64,000 nt of DNA from Sideroxydans sp. (GTDB taxonomy: Bacteria; Pseudomonadota; Gammaproteobacteria; Burkholderiales; Gallionellaceae), in the NCBI GenBank assembly GCA_028707175.1, contig JAQTUV010000001.1, positions 248,001-312,000 on the forward strand. Direction: 5' to 3'. The translations under genes and the position numbers were made by a program. Shown here piece by piece: positions 9,001 to 16,426 of the stretch (position 1 is its first letter; each line of letters begins with the position of its first letter). The notes below the pieces were generated by a model that searched no databases, was not told the DNA's origin, and saw only the letters and a list, made by a program, of their open reading frames with translations.

Positions 9001-11862
9001 GCGTCTGCGGTGAGAGAAGTATTCTCGTTGCAGGGCTTTGACAACGATTTTCTGACCCGCCATGGGCTTGCCGTTGATATCAAGTGCGACTGCATGGAAC
9101 TTGAGGTGTTCGGCTGTTGACATCCATCCATCTAGTTTGATGCCAACGATCACTTGAGCAGGCCACAAAGCGATATGCGTGGATGCGGTCAGTGTTTCTC
9201 CATTGGGGTCTTGGTATTCGAGTTCGGCTTGAATGTCCTGCGGAATGTTAGATTTTGGCAATTGTGTAAATACGCTATGACCAGCACCTGCTGCATCCAA
9301 GCGCAATTCCTGCGTAGACAACATCTGATTGCTTGGAGTAGGGGAGTGCGATCCACCTCCCTCATCGGGGTCGGCCATTTCGTAATCGCCCGAATACCAA
9401 GGTTGTGCTTTGTTCTTCTGTACACCGAGCTTAACTTCACCGTTGGCGAAATTGAAGTCTTCATAGTCAGCGAAGCTAACAAACTTAGGCGTGATCTGGC
9501 CGCGCAGTTTGACTGGCAAAGAAGAAGCGCCACCGCCGGATAGGTAATTGACTTGGATGTTCACAGCGGCTTGGTCGGTGTTAATGAGCGCCTTATTCGC
9601 CGCTTGTAGAATCGCCTTCATGGTTGGGATACGGAAGCTCGCTACTTGGAAGCTAGCAATCTCATCAGGCATTTGTACGATGTACTTTCCTTGTTTAGCA
9701 TCTTGAGGAATCGTCCAGTTCAACGTTGAAATTCCTTGGCTATCCCAACTGACTGGCAGTTCGAATTTGTCGTCACTGCCCTGATGCCAGATAGTGACGC
9801 TAGATGGCAAGTTCGCACGTGGTTGGGCGAAGCCTGTGCCGATCTTGCGACGCACGATCAGCTTCATATGTGCTGTCTCACCCGCACGCAACAAGGTACG
9901 GTCTAGGATGGCGTGTGCGATCTCGTGACCATTCCAGCCGTTCTGGAATGCATTGAAGCGCCATAACGCAATCCCTTCGTTCCAATCTGAAAGCACGAAT
10001 GAGAAATCTTTGCCCACTCGCGCGCTAACAAAATACTGGCGGTCGTAGTCATTTAGGCAGCCGGGCAATACATCCAGAGAGGGAAGCTCTTGCTTTATCT
10101 GGAAGACACCTTGGGAATCTGTGTTGCCCTGAGCGTGTAGATTGCCTGCACAATCACGCACTGCAACGTTGGCATTCGCGATAGGCTTTCCCTTATCGAG
10201 ACTAGTGACCCACACAAGCGAGGATTCTCGACCAAGCTTGAAATGCACTGAGATATTCGTCACTAGCGCAGCTGCATGGACGTAATACGGACGCTCTTCG
10301 CCGTGTAATGCCGCACCCAAGCGCGGGCTGGCTATTTCGACGACGTGGAGACCGGGTTCGTTGAGTGGGATGCCAACGACTTCGAACGCTTTATCTCCCA
10401 GAGGTCGTTTGATATCGATGACTTGTGGATATTCACCTCTTTCGAATATCGATGCTTTGCCGGGCCCACCGTGTTGATAACCATTGATTTCCTGCAAGCG
10501 GCGTAACCAACTAATCACTGATAATTCAGAGTCATCATGCATCACCTTTCCTGCGATAGATGGCGTGATTTTCATGAGCGGGAGGAGCGTTTCGACATTG
10601 CGCAAAGTGACGGGCAGCAATGGCGGCGTATTTGTCGAGGCGTTCAACTCCAAGATTCCAAAGTCGGCAGCGAACTTGGCCAGCGGTGGATTTTCGTCGG
10701 TCGCTACTTCAAGTGGGAAGCTTGATGCGTTGCTTAGTTTGCGCCCAGCATCATCAGTGAGTTTTTCTGGAAGGACGATCTTGAACTTTGCGCGTTCCTG
10801 CAAGGGGACCGGGAAAGATATCCATTGGGTAAATCCAGCTTTCTTGTCGCTCTCCGAAATAGCCGCTCGGATAGCCTTGCCCTGGCTTGGAGCCAGATTG
10901 ATGAGTTTTGCGCTCTCAACCGAGATAGGGGATGAGAAGGAAAGGCCAACAGGGAGTGCGGGGATGCAGGCCGCTTTTTCATTTACTCGATTGCATGAAA
11001 ATTTGGCTTCAAACACAGGACGTGTTCGGAACGAAAGTGTTTGATCTTGCGTGGTAGAGACGCCTGAAAATGAGGTGACTCCCTTTCCCCAAACGAGGCG
11101 TACATTGCTTGCGCTAGGGAAAGTGCGTTGACATTGAACCAGTGCGATAGGAGATTCTGCACTGTCACGCAGTTTTAGGAATTTTTCTCGATCACTCCCT
11201 TTTTCATCAATTCCCAAAGAGATCGTTCTGCTTTCACCCGCTTCGTCGACAAAAGAAGCTTGTAAATATCGCGTCATGAATGATTGGCGCATGTCCAATA
11301 TGGTCATACGCGCTAACCCAAGGATGATACGAACCGGAATTTTTTCAGAAATTCCATCGACCTCACAATGCATGTTCTTTTGCATAGAAGCGAAGGTTGC
11401 AGGCGCATCTAAGCCAAGAATGAATATCTGGTTTTCATCGATGTTGGAATAGTTATAGGCATAAGGCTCGCTTTGAATGATTGCAGGGCCGCCGGTGTTG
11501 AATGAGTAAGTGGCACCTTCCTTGAAAGTGTTACCGCCCAGTGAGCGCAATCCTTTTTTGATCGTGAAAGCGCAAGAGACGCCAGCAGGAAGATCCTTAG
11601 TGAAATCGTAAACCCAATTGCGTTGATCCGCCCAGCGCCCTTTGCCTGCGGCAGGGCAGTTGATATCAAAAGGATCAACTTCACGAGGATCACCGAAGGC
11701 CACCATCTGCTCGGAGAACCTCACGGCAACTTGCCTGACTTTTTTTATTTCACCGGATGGCGAGAAGACTTCAATCTCGGCAGCATGTAAATGTTGGGTA
11801 AAGAGACCTAGCGCAAGAATTGACACTAGTCGAAATAGGCGACTGCTGAAGAGCATACTCAC
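6100..11862 (-). CDS. Bacterial alpha-2-macroglobulin family protein with thioester motif
   Basis: A 1920-residue secreted protein similar to the YfhM/ECAM type of bacterial alpha-2-macroglobulin, a periplasmic trap for foreign proteases. The N-terminus has a signal peptide (cleavage likely after LHA, about residue 27). No lipobox cysteine is seen, unlike the E. coli lipoprotein form. MG-type beta domains fill the middle, and the reactive thioester motif CLEQ lies at about residues 1467-1470, followed by an alpha-toroid thioester domain. The bait region cannot be placed with certainty. It ends 19 bases before pbpC, so the two are probably one operon. Confidence 0.9.
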   Translation of the reverse strand: MSMLFSSRLFRLVSILALGLFTQHLHAAEIEVFSPSGEIKKVRQVAVRFSEQMVAFGDPREVDPFDINCPAAGKGRWADQRNWVYDFTKDLPAGVSCAFTIKKGLRSLGGNTFKEGATYSFNTGGPAIIQSEPYAYNYSNIDENQIFILGLDAPATFASMQKNMHCEVDGISEKIPVRIILGLARMTILDMRQSFMTRYLQASFVDEAGESRTISLGIDEKGSDREKFLKLRDSAESPIALVQCQRTFPSASNVRLVWGKGVTSFSGVSTTQDQTLSFRTRPVFEAKFSCNRVNEKAACIPALPVGLSFSSPISVESAKLINLAPSQGKAIRAAISESDKKAGFTQWISFPVPLQERAKFKIVLPEKLTDDAGRKLSNASSFPLEVATDENPPLAKFAADFGILELNASTNTPPLLPVTLRNVETLLPLMKITPSIAGKVMHDDSELSVISWLRRLQEINGYQHGGPGKASIFERGEYPQVIDIKRPLGDKAFEVVGIPLNEPGLHVVEIASPRLGAALHGEERPYYVHAAALVTNISVHFKLGRESSLVWVTSLDKGKPIANANVAVRDCAGNLHAQGNTDSQGVFQIKQELPSLDVLPGCLNDYDRQYFVSARVGKDFSFVLSDWNEGIALWRFNAFQNGWNGHEIAHAILDRTLLRAGETAHMKLIVRRKIGTGFAQPRANLPSSVTIWHQGSDDKFELPVSWDSQGISTLNWTIPQDAKQGKYIVQMPDEIASFQVASFRIPTMKAILQAANKALINTDQAAVNIQVNYLSGGGASSLPVKLRGQITPKFVSFADYEDFNFANGEVKLGVQKNKAQPWYSGDYEMADPDEGGGSHSPTPSNQMLSTQELRLDAAGAGHSVFTQLPKSNIPQDIQAELEYQDPNGETLTASTHIALWPAQVIVGIKLDGWMSTAEHLKFHAVALDINGKPMAGQKIVVKALQREYFSHRRRLLGGFYAFDNHSEVKAAGELCQGVTDNKGLLICDVKAPAKGNIIIQAETVDAAGNASVANREIWVAGNDDWWFDAADNDRIDLLPEKKRYEPGDKARFQLRMPFKEADVLVTVEREGIMDSFVTHLTRANPTIEVPIKDHYSPNIFVSALAIRGRSNQVQPTALIDLGKPSFKMGLAEINVGWSAHELKVKVSTDKPSYRVREKAKVAVDIKRADGSYPPPNSEVVLVAVDEGLLELKPNDSWKLLEAMMTRRGIEVSTSTAQMQVIGKRHFGRKALAAGGDGSSTRSARELFDTLLFWQARVKLDAQGHAEATVPLNDSLTSFRIVAIASGDMDMFGTGSTSVQSTQDLMLFSGLPPVVREQDKFHANFTVRNASERAIETVVSARQQNGSSGSNELTPIAISLAAGESRNIGWDVSVPIDIDTIKWEVNIKEKDSNEEGDRLKISQKVIAAVPVRTLQATIMQLESPQSISVKLPEDAIPGRGGIKLTFRKKLSDGLGGVQEYMSRYPYTCLEQNLSKAVALEDEARWNTLVKGLSIFLDKDGLAKYWLIMREGDDTLTSYILSIADESGYEIPEHTLNKMRNGLIGFVQGRVIRNSALPTSDLNIRKLAAIEALARTGEIEKSWLDSIAIEPNLWPTSAVLNWLSILQHKPDIRPQSGRLAEEAQQIIRSRLNFQGTTMGFSTERSDTLWWLMIDGDVNANRALLSLLDYPAWEPDVARLVRGSLGRQQHGHWSTTVSNAWGVLAMKKFSAKFESTPVSGTTTATLGKERFTTDWSGDSKSAQQLLSWPTSSAPVELAHSGNGKPWSIMQSLAALPLKEPLFTGYRISRQVIPVSQQTKGEWHKGDVARIHLDVDAQSDMAWVVVNDPIPSGATILGTGLGGDSKLLTQGEKKQGWVWPAFEERTFDSFRAYYRFVPKGKFALEYTVRLNNDGTFQLPITRVEAMYAPEMFGELPNNRVIVMP

Positions 11863-12078
11863 TCCAAGAGGTGGTGATTGTTCGAGTTATTCCACAGAAC
11901 GCATCTTCAGGGGGATGCATCCTATCGGCTTACCCCAGCCTCCAGCGTCTGGTGCTTAACCATCTGTCTCTCGAGTTATTTTATGAGCAGAGTACGCGAA
12001 GGCTAAGTTGCAAGTGCGCCGGATTGTGCTGGTGCTCAGACAGCATTGTCAATGTTATGGCTAAGATAAGATGAAGAG

Positions 12079-12282
12079 TGGGCACGTGCCGCCCGCTTTG
12101 GGCATTCGCTTGCAGTGGCCATGGCAGCCTACATCTCAACCCCAGCGATGATTCCAGAAACACTCATCAAAATGGCGGATGCTGTACTTTATCAAGCGAA
12201 GGCCGAAGGACGTAATCGCATTGTGCTGGATTGGGTGAATCAACCTAATCGATCAGACAGCGTCAGAGGTATACAAAAATAA
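12079..12282 (+). pseudogene. Remnant of a GGDEF domain (C-terminal end only)
   Basis: An open frame ending at TAA 12280-12282 reads LIKMADAVLYQAKAEGRNRIVL, which is the typical last helix and strand of a GGDEF diguanylate cyclase domain. The GG[D/E]EF active site and the rest of the domain are not found upstream, and no plausible start or ribosome site precedes it. It is best explained as the decayed end of a former diguanylate cyclase gene. The exact left edge is uncertain. Confidence 0.7.
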
Positions 12283-12349
12283 TTGAGTAACGCTCATCTC
12301 GAACCAACAATATCGTGGACAGAATGATTTTTTGGACCGTAATACCGAG

Positions 12350-12383
12350 GTAAATTTTTGTTAAACGTGTAAAGCTATGTAAA
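12350..12383 (+). promoter_or_regulatory. CpxR-type tandem operator (GTAAA repeats)
   Basis: GTAAA at 12369-12373 and 12379-12383 are separated by exactly five bases, the known CpxR box layout. Further copies in the same phase are GTAAA at 12350 and GTTAA at 12360, giving four half-sites at about 10-base steps. The site lies 140 bases upstream of the EF-hand gene at 12523, and the nearby response regulator is CpxR-like. A matching box occurs at 15556-15570. Confidence 0.65.
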
Positions 12384-12522
12384 GCCTTGTTCAGCCGAGT
12401 TAATAGCCATGCGTTTACCTCTCATTTATAGTTTTTGCTATTCATCATGCTGCCTATATTTAGCATCACTCATCTGTTTTTCAAGAACTGAATGAGTCGT
12501 TAACTAAATTCAGGAGGCATTC

Positions 12523-13350
12523 ATGTCTACACTTAGCGGGGTATCCAGCGTCAGCACCCTATCCAATTTGCAGTCAATATCCAGTACACGTTTCAGTAGG
12601 GGAAACGATTCCGATAGCGGGGCAAGCAGCGTTCAAAACCAAGGCTCGAATTTTCTGCAAGCCATCGAGAAAGCATTTGCTGCGTTAGGGATAAGCAGTA
12701 CAGACTCATCATCATCTTCGACAACCTCAACCAATTCTACCGATGCCGCTCAAGGTGCTCAGGCAGCGCTTTCGTTCATGCAAGATCTGATGGCGGCGCT
12801 GCATCAGGCTGGTGGTGGCAGTGGTTCCAATCTACCGCCGCCCCCTCCCAATTTCGGGAACGATCATGCCAGCGGTGGGGTGGATTCAAGTAGCGGCCCA
12901 GCATTCACCAAGGATCAACTGACCAGCATGTCCAATGAAATCGCTTCCTCGGATAGCAAACGTTCAGAATTTATGTCCAAGCTGGCAGCCAATTTCGACG
13001 AGGCGGATACAAATAGCGATGGAAAAATCGATGGCAAGGAGGCGATGAAATTCGGTCAGGCGAATTCAACTAACTCAAGCAGTCCGAGCACCTCGGCGTA
13101 CCAGGGCGGGCCGAACATCTCGGCTGATATTCAGAGCTTGATACAGCAACTATCTTCATCGTCTAGCGCTGACTCAAGTTCGTCCAATTCGAGCCAGTCC
13201 GATTTGCAGAATAGCTTCCAAAATTTGCTCAGTGTGCTGGGCGGGGCAAACGATTCAAGCACGGCAACGCTGGAAAATTTCCTGAAGAATCTGGCCAGCA
13301 ACCTTGAGGGGGCTGGAAGTTCTGGAAACATTGTGAACACGAAAGTGTAG
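12523..13350 (+). CDS. EF-hand calcium-binding protein, serine-rich (XopAW-like)
   Basis: A 275-residue Ser/Thr/Asn-rich protein with one clear EF-hand loop, DTNSDGKIDGKE at about residues 163-174, with acidic residues at positions 1, 5 and 12. The rest is low complexity with a polyproline stretch (PPPPP), and no signal peptide is evident. The start has a strong AGGAGG site. The layout resembles proteins named XopAW-like EF-hand proteins, but no secretion route can be claimed. The upstream CpxR-type operator and the CpxAR-like pair just downstream suggest it is a target of that system. A strong terminator follows. Confidence 0.8.
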   Translation: MSTLSGVSSVSTLSNLQSISSTRFSRGNDSDSGASSVQNQGSNFLQAIEKAFAALGISSTDSSSSSTTSTNSTDAAQGAQAALSFMQDLMAALHQAGGGSGSNLPPPPPNFGNDHASGGVDSSSGPAFTKDQLTSMSNEIASSDSKRSEFMSKLAANFDEADTNSDGKIDGKEAMKFGQANSTNSSSPSTSAYQGGPNISADIQSLIQQLSSSSSADSSSSNSSQSDLQNSFQNLLSVLGGANDSSTATLENFLKNLASNLEGAGSSGNIVNTKV

Positions 13351-13369
13351 TTCAAGAAGCGAGCCACTG

Positions 13370-13405
13370 ACACCGGCTTGGCCATTCAAGCCAAGCCGGT
13401 GTTTT
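13370..13405 (+). terminator. Rho-independent terminator after EF-hand gene
   Basis: A perfect 13-base stem (13370-13382 with 13390-13402) with a seven-base loop is followed by TTTT. It sits just after the EF-hand stop and before the convergent sensor kinase, and may work in both directions. Confidence 0.88.
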
Positions 13406-13455
13406 CTATTTGAACTATCGCTTGGAATAGGGATGGGGCATCTGCAGTTACAGGC

Positions 13456-14787
13456 TCACGTAGCAGGCCCGAGTGGCAAGGTGATTGTTAGGCACAGCCC
13501 GCCAAACGGACGATTGCTAGCGAAAATTTTTCCCTGATGAGCGGTAATTACGCGCTGTGCAATAGCTAGTCCCAAGCCGTGCCCGTCCGAGGTTTTCGTT
13601 TGATCGCTACGGAAGAAGGGCTCGAATATAGATAACATATCCGCTTCCGGAACACCGCTTCCTTCATCTGAAACAGTGATGCCAATCGTTTGGTTGTCGT
13701 TGTTTTGCAATTTGATAGTGACTAAACCCTCGGACGGAGAGTGCTTCACGGCGTTGCGCACGACATTCTCCAACGCACGGTGAAGAAGCTCTGCATTGCC
13801 ACGGACGACGGTCTGACTGCTTTTCTCGAATGCTATACGACAACCGTTGGCTTCGGTCTCAAAGCGTGCATCTTCCACCACATTTGATATCAGTTCGTTC
13901 AGATCGACAGATTCATCCAACTTGCCCGTCATGCCGGCCTCCAGACGAGAAAGTGTCAATAACTCGCTGACCAGTGCATCCATACGCACGGATTCCCGCT
14001 CGATACGCGCCATGGAATCTTCAATCCGTTCGGGTTGCTGTCGCGCCAGACCAATTGCCGCCTGAAGCCGCGCCAGCGGCGAACGCAGTTCATGCGAAAC
14101 ATCGTGCAACACCTTGCGCTGACCATCCATCAATTGCTGTAGCCGCTGCGCCATGCTGTCGAAATCACGCCCAAGATCGGCGAGTTCGTCGCGCCGTTTT
14201 CCCATGACAGGCACTAGCCGCGCCTCCAGATGACCATTTGCAAGCGCCTCAAATGCCGAGCGGAGTTTGCGTATTGGTGTGGAGAAATACCAAGCCAGCA
14301 AAGCCGCAAAAATAAGACTAACAACTAATCCCGATAACAACGGCATGAGCGGAGGCAACATGCCTCTGTCGAGTGGCCGCGGCATGTTGCGGCTATCTGG
14401 CGGTGGCGCAAATAACAGATAGGTATGTCCATCAGCAGCGCTGACTTTTTCCGCCATGCCGTGGCTATTTTGAGCCCCTGCAATTTGAGGGGCCTGTTCC
14501 AACATCCATGCGGGAACAGGGCGATCAAGAATGTCATGGTGACTTTCATCTAATGCATAGATCGGAGGAGTTGGTTCACGACTTTGTTCCAATAAAAAAT
14601 CCTGTAATGCCGCGCGTCCGCTATGTCGTAATAGCGAAGCAGCCGCTGCAACTGAAGGTGTAGGCGGGGGAGCGCGGAATTGTTCCATCCCGGAGGAGTG
14701 CGACCACATTGCGACGCCTACACCAATGAAGGTGGTGACCTGAGCCAACCAGAAGACAATAAAAAATTTCCAGAACAGTCGCCCCAC
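13456..14787 (-). CDS. CpxA-like sensor histidine kinase
   Basis: A 443-residue membrane sensor kinase. It has an N-terminal transmembrane segment (about 7-28), a periplasmic region to about 148, a second membrane segment (about 150-168), a HAMP domain, a HisKA domain with the phosphorylated His at about 232 (LHDVSHELRSPL) and a HATPase domain with N box (NVVRNAVKHS), DEGSGVP and GHGLGLAI. The periplasmic part is rich in Pro and short blocks. It lies three bases after the cognate regulator gene. The resemblance to CpxA is clearest in the kinase core, so the signal sensed is unknown. Confidence 0.9.
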   Translation of the reverse strand: MGRLFWKFFIVFWLAQVTTFIGVGVAMWSHSSGMEQFRAPPPTPSVAAAASLLRHSGRAALQDFLLEQSREPTPPIYALDESHHDILDRPVPAWMLEQAPQIAGAQNSHGMAEKVSAADGHTYLLFAPPPDSRNMPRPLDRGMLPPLMPLLSGLVVSLIFAALLAWYFSTPIRKLRSAFEALANGHLEARLVPVMGKRRDELADLGRDFDSMAQRLQQLMDGQRKVLHDVSHELRSPLARLQAAIGLARQQPERIEDSMARIERESVRMDALVSELLTLSRLEAGMTGKLDESVDLNELISNVVEDARFETEANGCRIAFEKSSQTVVRGNAELLHRALENVVRNAVKHSPSEGLVTIKLQNNDNQTIGITVSDEGSGVPEADMLSIFEPFFRSDQTKTSDGHGLGLAIAQRVITAHQGKIFASNRPFGGLCLTITLPLGPAT

Positions 14788-14790
14788 GTT

Positions 14791-15480
14791 TTACTCCTTG
14801 ATGAACTGGTAGCCCTTGTTGAACACGGCCAGTATGCGAGTACGCCCATCTGGCAACGGCTCCAGTTTGCGACGTATGCTGCTGATGTGCACATCGATAC
14901 TCCGATCAAAACGAGCCAGCGGCCGCCCCAATGCCTGCTCAGACAGTTCCGATTTGCTCACTACTTGACCGGCGTTGCGTGCCAATGTTTCTAACAGATT
15001 GAACTCGGTGCTAGTCAGTTCAAGCGGATGGCCTGCCCACTCGGCGCGTCGCTGTTCAGGCCATATGGACAAGGCGCCGACAATGATCGGCGATGCGGAT
15101 GAAGTCGTTTCCGCAATGCCGCTACGTCGCAGGATTGCGCGGATACGGGCCGTCAGTTCGCGTGGGGTACAGGGCTTGGGCACATAGTCATCCGCTCCCA
15201 ATTCGAGGCCGACGATGCGGTCGGCGTCATCTCCTCGGGCAGTCAACATCAACACCGGCATCGCGCCATGGGCACGTATCTGGACGAGCACATCAATGCC
15301 GGTTTTCCCCGGCATCATCACATCCAGCACGGCAATATCATGATGGCCATGTAGCGCCTCTGTAATGCCGGATTCGCCATCATGTACCACCTTTACCTCG
15401 AAACCTTCACGCTCCAGATAAACCTGAAGCATCCCAGCAAGCTCGACATCGTCGTCAACCAGTAAGACTTTTGTTTTCAT
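14791..15480 (-). CDS. CpxR-like OmpR-family response regulator
   Basis: A 229-residue regulator with a receiver domain (acidic pocket DDD near residues 9-11, phospho-accepting Asp about 53 in VLDVMMP, LTARGDDADRI, KP) and a winged-helix DNA-binding domain (LELTSTEFNLLETLA, RSIDVHISSIRRKL). Both domains are close in character to CpxR. ATG 15480 (MKTKVLLVDDD) is preferred over 15495 by family length; neither has a good ribosome site. It is expressed divergently from the second EF-hand gene and shares a 200-base promoter region holding a perfect CpxR box, which implies autoregulation. Confidence 0.9.
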   Translation of the reverse strand: MKTKVLLVDDDVELAGMLQVYLEREGFEVKVVHDGESGITEALHGHHDIAVLDVMMPGKTGIDVLVQIRAHGAMPVLMLTARGDDADRIVGLELGADDYVPKPCTPRELTARIRAILRRSGIAETTSSASPIIVGALSIWPEQRRAEWAGHPLELTSTEFNLLETLARNAGQVVSKSELSEQALGRPLARFDRSIDVHISSIRRKLEPLPDGRTRILAVFNKGYQFIKE

Positions 15481-15555
15481 CAGGTAAAAATTCATTGAAT
15501 TATTGCGGATAATTGTAGTTAAGCGTGCTCTCTTAGCACAGCATCGCTCCCGTTA

Positions 15556-15570
15556 TTTACAAACCTTTAC
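15556..15570 (-). promoter_or_regulatory. CpxR-type box between response regulator and EF-hand gene
   Basis: On the minus strand this is GTAAA-GGTTT-GTAAA, a perfect GTAAA-N5-GTAAA box. It lies about 75 bases before the regulator start and about 111 before the EF-hand gene at 15682, so it could control both divergent units. It shares the wider core TGTAAAG with the box at 12369. Confidence 0.65.
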
Positions 15571-15681
15571 ACCAATTGCGCTGCAATATTACTTCGTTAT
15601 GCCGATAACTAAATCATGCAAATCCAGTGCATAAATTTAGCTGACACGACGACTGGTCGTAAATTATGAAAGGAGCAAACC

Positions 15682-16107
15682 ATGAGCAGCATCAGCAGCG
15701 TCAATGGGAGCGGGAGCGGATACTCGATGATGATGTCCAGCATGAAACGTCCAGATCCATCGCAGATGACGGACAAGCTATTTTCCAAGCTAGACACCAC
15801 GAACAAGGGCTATTTGAGTAAAGACGATCTGCAATCGGCATTAAGTCAGTTATCAGACACTGGTAGCGCGAGCAGCACAAACACTTCAACAGCTGTAGAT
15901 GAGATGTTTAAAACGCTGGACAGTAACAGCGATGACAAGATTACCAAGGACGAAATGTCCAACGGCTTGAAAAAACTTGTTGATGCGCTTAACAGTCAGA
16001 TGAATGAAATGCGTATGAATGGCAACGCGAGTGCGGGAGAAGGTGGCGCCCCCCCATCCGGTGGTATGCCTCCCCCCCCCACCTCCGTCGGGCGGCGGGA
16101 AATCTAA
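15682..16107 (+). CDS. EF-hand protein, N-terminal part before a poly-C frameshift
   Basis: The frame starts after AAAGGAG and encodes 141 residues as read. Two EF-hand loops are visible: DTTNKGYLSKDD (about 37-48) and DSNSDDKITKDE (about 76-87), the second lacking the usual Gly at position 6. A Gly/Pro-rich linker runs into the C9 tract at 16072-16080, after which the frame soon ends. The +1 frame continues a related protein with a third EF-hand to 16372, so the intact gene would be 15682-16372, about 229 residues. Removing one C restores it. Either a real phase-variable or mutated gene, or a sequencing error. Confidence 0.75.
   Translation: MSSISSVNGSGSGYSMMMSSMKRPDPSQMTDKLFSKLDTTNKGYLSKDDLQSALSQLSDTGSASSTNTSTAVDEMFKTLDSNSDDKITKDEMSNGLKKLVDALNSQMNEMRMNGNASAGEGGAPPSGGMPPPPTSVGRREI
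16072..16080 (+). repeat. C9 homopolymer tract at the frameshift
   Basis: Nine consecutive C bases occur in the proline-rich linker of the EF-hand gene. The two halves of the reading frame differ by one base exactly across this tract, and C8 would join them. Such tracts mutate by strand slippage and are also a common place for sequencing errors. Confidence 0.85.
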
Positions 16108-16372
16108 CGCCACATCTGGGACAAGTAGCGCGAGTGCAAGCCAGTCAAGTAGCACTACAAAAACATATGAATCCGCTGATACGAATCAGGATGGCAAAGT
16201 AAGCGTTGCAGAGAAGCTGGCTTACGAACTGAAAGCCCAAAACAGTGCCTCTGCGGCATCCACTTCTACGGAGAGCGATGTTAGGGTGATGAAAAAAATC
16301 ATGGATATGATGCATGCATACAGCAGCTTTGACGGGAGTAGCAACAATTCTGGGCTGTCAGTTACCGCCTAG
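16083..16372 (+). pseudogene. EF-hand protein, C-terminal part displaced by frameshift
   Basis: In the frame one base ahead of the preceding gene, the sequence continues with a Ser/Thr-rich segment and a canonical EF-hand loop DTNQDGKVSVAE, then ends at 16372. It has no ribosome site of its own. It is therefore read as the 3' part of the gene starting at 15682, separated by the C9 tract. Three EF-hands in the joined product would match the size of related proteins better than the truncated form. Confidence 0.7.
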
Positions 16373-16395
16373 TTATTTTTGTTAGATACCCACAT

Positions 16396-16426
16396 GTTGA
16401 AGGGGCGAAACTAAGCTCCCTTCAAC
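16396..16426. terminator. Hairpin between convergent EF-hand and GGDEF genes
   Basis: GTTGAAGGG (16396-16404) pairs with CCCTTCAAC (16418-16426), a nine-base stem. It overlaps the stop codon of the convergent GGDEF gene. There is no clear T-run, so it may be a weak shared terminator. Confidence 0.4.

Larger units (their letters stand above)
11863..12522. other. 660-base intergenic region before the EF-hand gene
   Basis: This stretch holds no complete gene. It contains the promoter side of the alpha-2-macroglobulin gene, a fragment of a GGDEF domain at 12079-12282, and a tandem GTAAA operator at 12350-12383 ahead of the first EF-hand gene. The first 200 bases show nothing I can name. Confidence 0.6.

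Noticed and set aside
6071-11062. Many plus-strand open frames of 60-190 codons opposite the alpha-2-macroglobulin gene
   Set aside because: No ribosome sites or recognisable domains; they are shadows of the long minus-strand gene.
13383-13389. Terminator of the EF-hand gene as the start of an inverted-repeat mobile element
   Set aside because: The hairpin is followed by T bases right after a stop codon and has no second copy, which fits a plain terminator.
15601-15608. Perfect GCCGATAA upstream of the second EF-hand gene as a sigma-28 promoter
   Set aside because: The -35 position nineteen bases upstream has no TAAA-like element, so only half of the promoter is present.
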